Shown here piece after piece: positions 38,001-50,568 of a stretch of 64,000 nucleotides of DNA (its first letter is position 1; every line of letters begins with the position of its first letter). Both the position numbers and the translations under genes were made by a program. Location: the NCBI GenBank assembly GCA_021399435.1, contig JAJTUP010000015.1, positions 1,178,001 to 1,242,000 on the forward strand, given 5' to 3'. Source of the DNA: Diaporthe sp. PMI_573. Its lineage: Eukaryota; Ascomycota; Sordariomycetes; Diaporthales; Diaporthaceae. Below the pieces are notes generated by a model. The model had not been told where the DNA came from. It did no database searches and worked only from the letters and a program-made list of their open reading frames with translations.

Positions 38001-41000
38001 TAATTGCCGAGTGCTTCCTCAAATACCAGGTTCTGCTCGGATGCGTGATCTAGAGCAACCTCATATGCGCGGATGGCTGAGCCATGTTCGCCATTGAGCT
38101 CGTGTATCTGTGCCTGGAGGAAAGTGGACCAGGGCAGATAGTTGACGTCGGACACAACCTCCCAGTCTGTGATCTTCCTGCGTAACATCACTAGCGTTTC
38201 AACCGTTGCTTCGACTTGCTCGTCAATATCGGTGTCCTTGGTGCGTGGGTCCTCGATTTTGCGGAAAAGGAGGCCCGCGAGAGACAAGCCATAGAACAGC
38301 ATGGCAGACCTCGTGTTCCGGGCAGACCAGATGATGTGTTCATTGGCAACGCAGTGTTTGCCTAGTTGAGCCGCTCTCTCGTAGTGAGAAAACAGGAAAA
38401 GGGGTATTATTTCCATGGTCTCGTACCATATCAAAGATCGACCGCCGTTTTTCGCGTTCGCCTCTAGCCATGCCTTGTAGGATGCAGAATTGTGTGAAGT
38501 TTGGGTGTCATTCATAACCTCATCAGCAATCAAGTTTCGCGTCTTTCCTTGCAGTGCTCGAGCAACCTGCCGGACTGCAATAAGAAGGGTTCCGCCCCTT
38601 GTGTCCTGGTGCCAATTTGGTACGTCTTCACAGCCGTATTGACAGAAAGCTTCAAGATCGGCACAATTTTCACTGGCGAAGAATTTGAGCTGGGCCAAGA
38701 GTCCAAAGCTCAAAATTGTAGACGTTCGGTCGCCTGCGACGGTTGCGTATTCCACAGCGCCTTCGACTTGATTGACTGCGACGCTCAGAGGGTAATGAAT
38801 ATGCCCAACAAAGTTGGCGTAAAGCATGTATCCACGAGCCATGGAGAAGGCGTCACGATACTTATCCAACAAGTCCAGGCAAATTGACCCCAGGTCGAGG
38901 GCCAACTCTGTCAGACTATGTCTACTGAGAGCAACCATAGAAAGGTGAAGGAATGCCATGCCGGAACTCGGGAACGCCCCACGAGACAAGTGGACTTCTA
39001 CCATCGCCAGTGAGAGATGGTAAAACATGAGGCAATTGCTCCACCAGGCTGAACTGATGGCATCGGCGAGCACGGCGCCGATCGAGGCCAAATTTGGGTC
39101 GACCTTGTGGCGCGGGTTGATGATCTCACTGCGCTCCATCGAGCGGATCTTCGCTGCCAACCTCTCAAACTCGGTATCGCACTTCTCGTATGTCGGATTA
39201 TCGTCAAACGGCACCCCGAGTTCCCTAAGAGACTGTAACAGACACGCCAATGCTTCTTCGGCGTCACCTGCCTGCGCGAATATCCTAGACCGCAGCACGG
39301 ATGCGGGCGCCTTGTCAAAGGCTGATCGTGCGGATAGGAAGATTGTCCCCAGAAGAGCGTTGGCGGCACCATGATTCCCCATGTAGAGGTAGCATTCTGC
39401 CGCCCGGAGATATAGCTGGTTGGTCTCTTCGTAAGACACATCTTCGGCTTCATCGTTCCACGGGTCGGGCTGCAATAGTGCAACGGCATTGGTGTAAAAC
39501 TTCGCAGCAGTCGGTCGAGCACCCCGTTCCGTGCTGAGCTTCGCACAATCGAACAGTAGCTGCCTGTACGGTCGCCTTATTTCAACTCGTTGTCTGATGA
39601 TGTCCACAGACTCGCAGACATGGGAAGCTATGTTGTCTTTCGACTTTCCATCTTCCGCATAATATTTCTACAATGTGGTATAAGCATTTGTCTATGCTGG
39701 AGTTTGCAAGGGCACATACCATCAGGACCTGGGCAACGGTGAAGTGCATTGTACGAGCCTCGCATATTTTCAATTGTCTGGAGGCCTGCGCTAGATGATC
39801 GTGGGCTGCCTGGTTTGTCAGTCTACCGCTACAGAAGCATGCCCTCGGAGTCGGGTGGGGGGAGGTTACCGAATCGAAATCGATCGTCCACATCGCCCGG
39901 AACGATGATGTATGCCTGTATAGCAGCTTGCAATCCCGCCACCGCCTCCTCTTGGGTGTATGTCTTGTGAATGTGCTCCGCGGGAGACTGCCCACAAGCA
40001 TCTTGACATTCGCCGCTGAGGAGATGACAGATCAGCTCGAATGAGAAGGAATGGCCTAGCAATGCCGCCCAGGCCAGCAGACACTTTGAAGCCTCCGGCA
40101 TCTCGTTAAGCCGCCGCGTGATGAAGTCTTTAACGCTCGAGTCAGTACGCTCTCGTTGTATGCTTTTGAGGCCTGTGCCTCAGTCGTGAAGAATAATTTG
40201 AGAGCCTTCAGGCCCATAATCAATACCTCCGACCACGCACGCCGGCCCGTGAAACACGAAGCGCCATGGGAAGCTACTTACTGGTGTCCAAGACGTCGTA
40301 ATTTTGTTTGCCTTGGAACTCCTCAAAGAGCTGATCAAGGGAGAATTCCCATTGGTTTGTCTTGTAGTCGTACCTGCGCACCCAGTCAATACTTCGAAGA
40401 TCGCTAGAAGCTCGTGAAGTGGCCTAGGGAAAACAAGGAGCACAACGTAGCAAATTGACACGAGATTTTCCCATATGTTCTGAAGCGGCATGGTGGACCT
40501 CGAATTTGCTTTTCAGGTTGGCGGCATGGCGCAAGTGAAAATGCCAAAACTCAGAGTAATCGTGTCCGATTACCCGAACTGCAGGGAAAAGGGGCAGCCA
40601 CTTCGAAATTTTGAACGTACCAAATGCACCGTTTTCGATGGCATGCAGAAAGCATTTCCCTCATGTAGAACGGGTTCCCGCCAGATTTGGACTGTATGAC
40701 GAGGGCAAGTGGCAGTATTTCTTCCTTGGGCTTGCATAGTGTGGTCGAAACGTATTGGACAATTTCTTCTTCTCCCAAAGGTGACAAAGGTATCCGCGTA
40801 ACTATGGGGGATCCAAACTTGGGCAGATCGTCGGATTCGGCCGGTGATACGATGTTGTTGACCTTGTCAGGAGACATCTCGTCAGAACGGCAAGTTATGA
40901 TGATGACAAGCCTCAGCCTTGCGCTGATAATCTGGGTGATGAGCTCTATTGACTCGTCGTCGGCAAAATGGAGGTCCTCCAGCACGAAGCATATGAATTT

Positions 41001-43354
41001 GTGTTGGGAAAACATCCGCAGGACATCAAGAAAGGTGTTCATGAGCCGAAGGCTTTTGGTCGAAGCACCAGTCCGCAAGAAATCCTGAGAGCCTGATGTG
41101 GACATGGTTGAACCTCGATACGAGGATCTCGGAGGCGTCGACGTACCTCCCGGAGATGAGCCTCGTCGTCTGAGGGCTCCTGGGGCCCGGTTTCTCTGTA
41201 TCGTGGCGCCCGAAGAATTCGACATCGACCTAGAAACTGTCGGATCGACAGGCCCGATCAGGAACTCGGGAAGGCCAAGCAACTTGTGCAACATTGGCCA
41301 TACTGGGCGTATATACGTCTTCAGGGTCTGATGGAATTGGGTCTCCGTATTCCGCTCGCCCCACACCTGACGGAAGAGTGAGGAAAGCAGCTTGAGCATG
41401 GGCCCGAATGCAGTCCTCCTGGCAGTGTCGAATTTTGCCGTTGCGCAGTAACCACTCCGCCTCACATCCGCAAGAACAGAGTGCACGAGACAGCTTTTCC
41501 CCAGCCCGCCAGCCCCTTCAATGGTGACGATCTCACATTGTCCTCGCCTCCTGAACTTGGCCGAACCCAATTGTTTGGACAGGCTTGAGGACGAATCCGG
41601 GTTTGGTCGCTCCTCTCCTAGACTGTTGACCAAGCTCCTCGTTTCGAAAGGGATGGACTGATGTCTTTCCCACGCTCTTGACGCTGTACGGGTCTGAGGG
41701 GTAGAATTGCCCAAAGAGACAGTGTCCCCGCTGGGCAGAGGTTGGGATTCAGTGGAGTAGAATGAAGGGATCATGCTGCTACGAGACTTGGGATCTGTCA
41801 TCGTAGTGTAAGAGCCACTCTGTCTGTTTCCGCCCTCCGAACTGGCGCCTTCGCTAGAGACGTCCCCTCCGTCGAGCATGTCGTTCGACCAAGTTGACCC
41901 GTCCGAGAATCGGTTTGTTCCCTTCTGGCTCATTGCGTGAGATTTTGCCACGCGTTCCACGACCTTCAAGAGGTCCGCCCGTTCCTTTTGCCGCCCAATC
42001 ATCATAGACGGCAGTATGAAGAACGAGCTTACATCCCGGGACGCTATGCGCCACTCTTTGAGCGCCAACCAGTCGTTGTCGTATAGAAACCCCTGCACCT
42101 TGACCAGATCGTGACGGAGGCCGCTAGCCGAGTGATATCGATCTCCCACATTCTTGGCTGTACATTTCTGGATGATCCTCCCCAGCACATCAGGCACGTC
42201 GAGTCGAATAGTGGAAATATTAGGGACTCTCTTGCCAAGCACGCCTTGTACGATATCCAAAGGAGTTTCACCGTCGAAGACAGGGCTCTGCGTCAGCAAC
42301 ATCCAGAATAGTACGCCAAGCGAGTAGATATCAGTGCGCGTGTCTGGCTCTGCGGGCATGCGACCCGTCTGCTCGGGACTGATATGAAGGAGCTTGTGCT
42401 TGGCCCCAAGTTCCTTCGAAAGGCTTGACCACCCCGTGCTTGTGAGACCATGCTCGAAAGATCGCAGTCCAGACCCGAATGTGACGAGTTTCACCTTTTT
42501 CGTTTCCTCATTGTAATGAAAGGAGTCACCACGCAGCTCGCCATGTATGACCCCAAGGCCGTGATGGATCATCTCCAGGCATTGAGTTGCGCCAATTGCA
42601 AAATCGAGGAAGAGATTCAGCCTGATGGGCGGCCCTAACTGATCATTGTCCTGTGTGTTCGCCACCCACCTATCCCCGACCTTCCGACACGTGTAGAATG
42701 CAGGACCCAGGTCCATTATCTTGGGCAACAAGCTGGGCCCCGGTGACTGGTATATCGAAACGATGATCTGGCCCCGATCCCCAGGCTGAGGCGTCAGCCT
42801 GATAAGGTCGAGGGGCACGATAGTGTGGTCCTGGTTCGGATCCGCAGTCTGAATTAAATTTTTCATCATATGGAACGCGCGCTCCTCCCGGAGAACGTGA
42901 TACGAGACCCTCGCGACAACGGCCTCTTCGATCACTGCCCCTGCTGTAGAGTCATCGTTCAAGCTGGCTTCGCTTATGGGGCCATTGGAGGCCGAAGAGG
43001 GCGGCTCGCCGGGAGATACGCGGCTCGAAGTCGAGGGAGGGCTCCTGGCGAAAGACGTCGGGCTCGTAGCATGATGGTAACTAGAGTACTTGGGGGCAAA
43101 ACGGACACCAAATACGTGCCTATTTATCGTACCAGTGGTAAGCCTTCCAGCCGCCGGCGTAGGGGGGCTTCCAGGCCGTTGCTACGACGGGAGCGACGGC
43201 CAGGTTACACGTACCAGTTGTCATAGCTCGAATGGGTGAGTGACGCGGACTCATCCCATGTGTACCCGGCGATCTGGGAGAGACGCTCGAAGATCCGGGG
43301 CGGGGGATCGAAAGTCGAGTCGAGCTGCTCATCTTGGATTGCCGACCCCTCCAT
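35026..43354 (-). CDS. Group X-type hybrid histidine kinase: pseudokinase, P-loop ATPase, GAF, HisKA, HATPase and receiver
   Basis: Eight exons: 43354-43215, 43080-40621, 40373-40282, 40172-39870, 39805-39720, 39667-37568, 37301-35493, 35424-35026. All phases agree and give 2462 aa. A Ser/Thr-kinase-like fold spans roughly residues 100-375, with HGELRGDSF in place of HRDLKPxN and TFG in place of DFG. A large AAA-type region follows with Walker A GAGGLGKS (about 569-576) and Walker [11 protein letters not shown] (about 745-754). A TPR-like helical region covers most of exons 4-6. GAF starts near 1729. The phospho-acceptor is His at about 1935 ([10 protein letters not shown]). N, G1 and G2 boxes are [16 protein letters not shown] and GSGLGLSI. 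The receiver Asp is at about 2258 ([13 protein letters not shown]). This architecture is that of S. pombe Phk1-type (Mak) kinases, which signal peroxide stress. The exon 1/2 junction is the least certain. Confidence 0.92.
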
Positions 43355-45263
43355 GGTTGTGTGGAGGGCCGAGCCGGCGAAGCTTGAGTGATCGAGAGAC
43401 ACAGGTCTCAGGTTTTTGATCTCGGTCTCAGCCTACTTGGACACATGGCTTGGTGGGGGTACCAAGTGGTGAGGCTGTTGAATACTGGCCGGGAGGTCGG
43501 CTGGTTGCTCGGTGGCTCGACTGTTCGCTGCACTCGCGGGTAGCGGCGATAGTGGTGACGGCGCACGCGTGTATTCCGGTATGGGACGGCGTAGACTGTG
43601 TAGGGATAACGCTGCCGCGGCAGAGGACGCTTGTATGCCTAGCTCCCTTGCAAACGAACGGCGCGGGTAAAGAACATGGATAGTGGTCGGTCTGCTTCCG
43701 CAGGGCGGGCGCGGGGCTTTCTCGGGTGTGAGGTGTAAAATGTCAGGGCGCGAGGCCGTGTTGACATCCGTGATTGACTATGTCCGTCTCTCTGTCTGTC
43801 TGGTAGCTGTCGTTAGTAATGGGGCTGCCGGTACAGCGTGTTGTATGTCGTCGGGCTCAGATGCGCCTTGCGGCTCACGGGCAAGAAGAAACAGCGAGGT
43901 GCACACGCGGAGACGACGGCAGCCGGGCCAGTTCCACATAGACTACAGACGTGACGGGAGTGGAGAGAGGTTCGTCACCGGAAGATCTGGTAGATGCATA
44001 CTGTATGGTAATGAAAACAGGTGACAAGCAAGTACCTTGGGCCTGGATCTCGGATGGACTTTGACGATTTCCAAGGTTGAGGAGCAACCCTTGTTAGGCC
44101 TGGAACGGCTGTGGGAACCCCAGCAGCTTGCCACTTCCGCAGAGAAGGGTTTTTTTTTTTTTTTTTTGGTTTTTTTTTCTTTCTCTCTCTGGCCTTTCCT
44201 CTCTGCTTCGATATCCTTGTAAGCCGTCCTGTCGAGGTTCCAGGGCAAGGAGTGCAGATCTCCATATTTCTTTGGTCGTCATGAGAGCAGACATTTAGGT
44301 GCGAGTGGCTCCTGATCGGCCAAGCTGCCCGAGAAAGAGCTTCTTCGCGGGCGCCTTCCCGGTGCTTCACAGATAGGCACCGCAGGAACGCGGGCCAGAA
44401 CGGCTGAATGGGTCCTCAGTGTTCTCACACATGCAAGACTGCAGCGCACCCCTGCGGCAATTGGCGACAAGAGCTCGATGACACACAACCCACATCAACA
44501 TCAACCTGGCCGGGCCTGCATGGGAGTAGAATGGCACGATGGATATCAGCCCACAACAATCCCGCGTGCATATTCATTACTGCCAGGAATACTGAGACTA
44601 CGGCAGAGCAGCCCGGCCACCACTGGCAAGCGCAACGGCCGGAATGCTCTATCAGGCCTGCACAGTAGGTAGGTAGTAAGTAGGTAAGCTTGTGTGTCGA
44701 TCTCGCAACGCTGTTGCGTAGCTGTTGTAACTAGGCCATAGTGCTCCTGGACTTGGTGACCAGAGCTTTAAAGCGATGTGTTTACTGCCTGGCTGGCACG
44801 CTGGGTATACTATCGTCCAAGCCCCCAATATGGGTAGTATAGGTAGGTAGGTAGGTAGTAAGCACACAGGTACTCGGTGCGGCATACCTTGTCGGGGAAA
44901 GGGGGCACGTCACTGCTGACAAGCTGTCCATATGGCGGGTGCAGCCCCGCCGTCGAAGGTGCTCCCGAGCGCGACAGGGGCGGTCGATTCGAACAGGGGG
45001 GCGAGAGACCACCTAAAGTACCATAGGAAGTACAGACAACCACGAGTTCCAACACGGCGGCAGCGCTCCACAGTCCTCGCACGCCGCTCGTCGACCACCT
45101 GCTTCTCCAGCTGCATTGGGCATACCAGCAAAGCTCAACCTTCCATCAAGCCATGACCTGATGCTCGAACCCAGCAAGAGATAGGCTCCCTCAGACTCGT
45201 CATCGGACATCCCGGACGACCCCGCCACCACCTCCCCGTCGACCGCGAGACCCCTGATCTGAG
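43355..45263. promoter_or_regulatory. Divergent region between the hybrid kinase and the DIL/ankyrin gene
   Basis: 1.9 kb holding both promoters. It includes a T-rich tract of about 40 nt at 44149-44190 and two GGTA/TAGG runs at 44664-44689 and 44833-44861. Small open frames lack coding character. Confidence 0.4.
44149..44190. repeat. Poly-T/pyrimidine tract
   Basis: About 20 T, two G, nine T and then CT repeats, in the shared upstream region of two divergent genes. Such dA:dT tracts commonly exclude nucleosomes at fungal promoters. Confidence 0.75.
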
Positions 45264-47938
45264 ATGGACTTTGAGCCTTCGACTGGCGGGCCTCGCAGTC
45301 CTTTCGAGGACGATTTCGGCGCCGGCGGCAATGAGAGGCCAAAGGTTCTACCTCCAGACCTGCCCACATCCCTCGATGATAGACGCATGCCCAGGGAGCC
45401 GGTCCCCGAGACAGAGATGTACGATGGTTGGCAAGGTTAGCGGCACCTCCATTCCTCGCCCGGCTGATCTAGGGGCTTTGAATTGCTGATACGTAGCACA
45501 TCCAAGGACAATCCCAATTCCTGACTTCTCCGGTCGTTGCGAAGCCTCTCAAATTTAGCGACCTCTCCCTAGACGACAAAAACTACGACGAAGATCTCAC
45601 AAGAGGCATCTCTGACAGTGACACGCGGCTGATGGAGATGCTGGCAGCCCAGGCGGCGCACTCCTCTGGCCCCGGTTTCGAGGATGAGGCCGCCATAGCG
45701 GCCAACGAGGAGCTCTCGGGGGACGAGAAGAAGAAGATGTTGCAGAAAGCCTTGAACATGGCAGCGAGTAATGGCAATGTGACTCAGGTCAACCGGATAT
45801 TGTCTGGCAAGGCCAAGGAATACGTGGATATCAACGCTCCAGACGAGGACGGCACGCCGCCGCTGATATATGCCAGTTGTTTTGTACGTCTTCTCACACC
45901 AGGAAGCTAACATGACTCACGGGCTGATGCCGTACCAGGGCCATGAAGCTGTCGTGGAAGCTCTGATCGGAGCTGGAGCCGACATTGACAAGCAAGACCG
46001 CAACCGTTGGAGCGCCCTCATGTGGGCCATGACCAATCGCCACAAGCAGATCGCAAAAGTCCTCCTGGACAATGGGGCATCTTCGGACGCGAAGACCACC
46101 TCCGGCCGTACCGCTGCCGATTTCGTTGCACCTGATAGCGATATGTCCTTCTACCTACATAGCAATGGGTACAATATCGGTAGTGCTGGTATCGGCGATG
46201 ACGACTTCTACAAGCCCGGCTTCTCGCAGGACAAGTTCGAGGAGGAGCTGATGGAGAGCGAATTGCGGAGGCGCATGATGATGGAAAGCGCGCGAGACTT
46301 GGAAGTCGATCTAGGCAATGTTGGAATAGACGATCAACCAGAGGTGCGACCCGCCGCTGTCTGCTCGTGCCGCGAACGCCACATGCTAACTCGTCCAGGG
46401 CGATGATGAATTCGAGGAGGAGCAACAGGAGTTTGACTGGTCAAGATGCCTCCACGACCAGATGTTTGTGTTCCAGGAGGGCGACCTGGACCGTATCCTG
46501 GACATCATCGTCACCAACATGACGCCACAGAGATCAGCAGCGCAAAAGCCTGTCCCGGCCAACATGATCTTCCTGAGCGCGAGATATGCACATTACCATG
46601 CAAGTTCTGATCTCTTGGCAAAGTTACTCATCAAGTCCATGGACAGGATAAATGAGGTTGTTGAGGATCACCAGTGGGACATGACTATTCTGGCATTCTG
46701 GATCTCGAATGCCACTTTACTGCTTCATTATTTGAAGAAAGATGCTGGTCTTGTTGAGGCGACTGTCACCTTCCAAGCCCAGCTTTCTGAACTAATCAAT
46801 GAGATTTTCATTCTCATCGTCCGCGACGCGGAAAGGCGGCTAGACAAGGTCCTTGACGCCGCAATGCTGGACCACGAGACAATACCAGGTTTTGAGGGAA
46901 TAACCTTCCAAAACGAGTGGAAGATTTTCAAGAGCAAAAAGAAGGTCAAGGAAGAACCACCGGAGCGGAAATATCGGCCTCCATCGCCCAAGCAGAGGGC
47001 AAAGCCTGCACCCAGAAACGTCACCTCTCTCCTCTCTTCGACACTATTCGTCCTCGACCTCTACGACGTGCATTCGGTCATCACTGCACAAATCATTGCA
47101 CAAGTTTTATACTGGCTGGGAGCCGAACTGTTCAATCGGGTCATGTCCAACAGGAAGTACCTGGCCCGTACGAAAGCAATGCAGATACGCATGAACGTCT
47201 CGGTGCTGGAGGACTGGGCGCGGACCAACAACAGGCAACCTGAGCACTACGAGCACGGCGACATGCAGGCTCACGGTGACAACACCATTGAGTCAGCCAG
47301 GAGGCATTTGAGCCCCATCATCCAACTTCTGCAGTGGCTGCAGTGTTTCTCGTCGCTGGGGGCCGATGACTTGGAGGCGCTGGTTGATACTTTGCAGCAG
47401 CTCAAGTCTCTCAGCCCACAGCAGCTTATTCATGCTGCGAACCATTACCGCGCCGAGGTCGGCGAAAAGGGGCTCCCCAAGAGCGCATTGAAATATCTCG
47501 TGGCGATACAGAAAGAAACGGAGGTGCGAAGGGAGAAGGAGAAGAGCAATCGTCGCAGCGTGGCGGCCCTCGCTCTCGTCCCCTACACGCAGCGTAGCCA
47601 CCGAGAGCGCGCCCGCGACGCCTCAGCGGAACGCCAAGAAACCTGCCAACGGCGGTGCAGATCCGCAGACGCCCGGGGACGACGAGGAGGAGGATGATGC
47701 GCCGGAGAACCTCCTGATGGACCCGGCGTACATGCTTCCATTCACACTGCCGTCAGTAACGGACATGCTGGTGTGCTTCGGGGCCGGCTTCGGCGGCGTC
47801 AACCGCGAGCGCGAGAGGAAGTACATACCGACGGTACCGCCCGAGTTTTTAGCAAAGCTGGAGGTCGTCGGGGGCGGGAGCAACACTGCCAGGCGGCCCA
47901 TGTACGGCGAGCAAGACTGGGAAAACGAGGAAGACTAG
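45264..47938 (+). CDS. DIL- and ankyrin-domain protein, with a frame break near its C-terminus
   Basis: Exons: 45264-45435, 45507-45883, 45939-46343, and 46399 onward. Ankyrin repeats occupy about residues 145-245 (MAASNGNVTQVNRIL, TPPLIYASC, GHEAVVEALIGAGADIDKQD, WSALMWAMTNRHKQIAKVLLDNGA). The DIL (dilute) domain fills most of exon 4 (LIKSMDRINEVVEDHQWDM, FWISNATLLLHYLKK, SLLSSTLFVLDLYDVHS). DIL domains are best known from class V myosin tails, where they bind cargo adaptors; this combination without a motor is a fungal family of unclear role. The frame runs into a stop at 47697, but the conserved-looking end LLMDPAYMLPFTLPSVTDMLV to GEQDWENEED* lies in the +1 frame up to 47938. A net one-base shift between about 47520 and 47600 is needed. 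Confidence 0.85.
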
Positions 47939-50568
47939 GGGACCCTCCGCCGGAAACTCTGCTGATAGCGAGCAAAAGGGATCGAGCAAGACTCGTGGAC
48001 CGGCTGCGGCTGGCGCTACTGGAGACTGGGATGATAACTTTGGAGGGGGCATCAGCGTCACTTCCATTCGTGAGCCTTGTACAGCAATTAATATCGTCTT
48101 CAATGCCTTGTGTCGGCCAGTGTGCAATTGCCGGCATGAACCGTAGTATGAGCACGTAGCGAATAGAGATCCCCGACACTGTACACAGAGACTGGTGAGG
48201 ATTCAAGATTACACGCAGCTGCCGGTGACACCCGGCTGTATAGTTGCGTCACTGGGCGGGCGAGCGACGCAGTGAGACCTGACCTCTATGAGAAACGCAA
48301 ACACGGTTTCCAATTCCCTCGTTTCCCTTCTGGCTGGCTGGGCTTTTCCCAGGCGTGAGGCCACAACCCACGTCCGGCAAGTATGGTCCTCGGTACTTCA
48401 ACAAACCTGGGGTCCTCTTTCTGCGTGGCCGGCTGATTCTAACTCTTACCGGCCGACTTCCGGACGCTAGCGGAGGAGTACTTCCGTGGTGTAGCGAGTG
48501 GTGATAGGGCCAGTCGGTGACATGCTAGCAGCCTTATTGCCGGAGGTGTGGAGCCGCTCATTCTTCAACCTTGGGTAGTCCTGCTGATGTTCGGACGGGT
48601 TTGCGAATGATCTTTGACTGTTCGAATTGGGCGACGCTGAAAAGCCGGGACCTGCCGTATCTGTTTTCGTTGACTGCGTATGTGATCAACGACCGCGCCC
48701 GGTCGTCCCGTCCCTGTGCCAGTCCTCCCGCTACTGCTCTTTGGAGAAAATCGCTCATGACTTCATCACTCTGCTCGAGACATGTTGTGTATTCGACATT
48801 GTGCAGTACCGAGCGACCAAGCAATTCGCCCCGATGGCGAAGGAAGGGAGAGACAGGACTTATTCTAGAAGCTCCCACATGAGGAGATCTAGACGACTCT
48901 AGCACAGCAGACTTGTCCTGTGACACAAGATTGATAGGCCGTCAGAGAGTCGGGTAAACTCAAAAAAGAAAAGCTAGCCACGCAAAGCTCTCTATCCGGA
49001 AACGTACGATGGTCTCTGGGGGTCTCGAACGGGTCAAGAGAGTCAAGAGAAAGGGTGTTCCACAATGGAGTCGAGGAAACGAAAACGCACAGACGGGCGA
49101 CGGATTTGGAGCACATCCTTGCAGGCAGGTGGGGTGGGGGTGGGCGTCGATCAGGGAAGACCCTTTGAGGCCGTCCTCTTGGTCCTTGCCCGAAGCGGGA
49201 GGCGGAGGATGAGCACCAAGCCCCCGGCCCTTTGGTTCACAGGCGAGCGGAATGGTAAGCCAAGAGATCTTGATGGGCACGACTGCCACCGACGAGACCC
49301 TCCAATCGGGACGCTCCGACAGAGCCCTTGTTCGGGAACCCATCCTCCGCGCACCCACGGTCACGCACCCACGACCAAGGGCGCTGATCACGGCGCGGCC
49401 CATGTCTTGCTGGGCTGCCAGAAGTGTTTGAGTGGCAGCTGTAGGTGCCGTTCAGGGTGGCATCTTGACGTGCCCCGGGTGGGAGGCCATGGGAGAACGG
49501 ACCGGGCTCTCGAGTCACGCTGAGGTTGAGGGCGAGGTGAAGGTGTCATGCACCACGGAGAATCGTCCGGATGTTGGCGGCCCTCGCGTTGTGTATGACA
49601 AGTCAGAGACGTCGGTCTGCAGGCGATGCTGGCCGGCAAGGCTGGCAGCATGAGGCCACGTAAGTGCGGCAGTGTGAATTCTCCCTGGTGGCCCAGACAA
49701 TATCCGTTGTCCATCTGTGGCGAGCAGTGTTTGTGTGCAGCGTCGTGCAGCGTCGTGTTGCGTCGTGTTGCGTCGTGTTGCTTCTTCTGGCGGGTGCTGA
49801 GCGAAGTGTGTGTCTCGGAGGACAAGGTCGGGCCAGTAACGACGGCACGCCTGCCATCAAGCTTGAGACCATGTCTCTGTGCCCTCGGATGCGATACAGA
49901 GGACACATCAACCGTTCCCACCTATCTCTGATGGCAAATGGCGGGGCAGGAGGGGTGCCCTGACGGGGGCGTGGCTCGTAGGCCCGGGAGGAGGGGAGGG
50001 AGGGAGGGTGGGGTGTGGGGATGGAGGCAACGCAGAGGGGGTGTGCAGAAGGTTCTAAAGTTCTACCCAGGAAGGTAGTCATGTCGGAAGCAGAACTCAA
50101 GCTTGCCAAGTGCCGGCACGCTGAATCGTGGCCAACCTTTTGTGTCATATGTATTGTGTAGTAGTACCGACCTTCTCTAGCTGGTGGGCGGTCTCCGCCC
50201 CGCGCCGGCGAAGGGGAAAAAAGACGTGTTTATTATCTAGACGAGTGGGTGGACGGGTGCAGGTGCTCGGGATATGTAATGAGGGCCGTTTCCGTGCTTT
50301 CATTCTTCTCATCCTTCTTCCCCGGTCCCCGGCCTCTTGCTCTTGGTTTCCTTTTGCCGAACGAATTGCGAACAAATTGGGCTCTCCACCGAGGGTCTAT
50401 CTCGTCTTGTCACCAACCTCACAGTCACACACATCCAGCCAGCCACCCAGCCACGGCCATCGACAACGACAAGAGTGAGCTGAGCCCTGTGACTGGTGGT
50501 CGGTCCAATTAGCACCCGGAAGACCCGGCACAAAATAATAATAAAAAGCATTGTAGCACAGGGCGAGA
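47939..50568. other. Intergenic between the DIL/ankyrin gene and the TBC gene
   Basis: 2.6 kb. It holds the 3' end of the first gene and the promoter of the second, which are in the same orientation. A 10-mer tandem repeat lies at 49738-49781 and a GGGAGG-rich stretch at 49987-50020. Open frames overlap on both strands without domains. Confidence 0.4.
49738..49781. repeat. 10-bp minisatellite (CGTCGTGTTG unit)
   Basis: Four copies of a decamer, the first with GTGCAG in place of GTGTTG, in intergenic DNA 0.8 kb upstream of the TBC gene. Confidence 0.85.

Noticed and set aside
44980..45010. GATTCGAAC motif resembling a tRNA T-loop
   Set aside because: The flanking five-base T-stem does not pair and no D-arm lies at the right distance.
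47523..47604. Possible 82-nt intron repairing the DIL/ankyrin frame
   Set aside because: Phase works, but the donor GTGCGA and acceptor GAG are poor and no branch site is visible; a base-level frameshift is the simpler reading.
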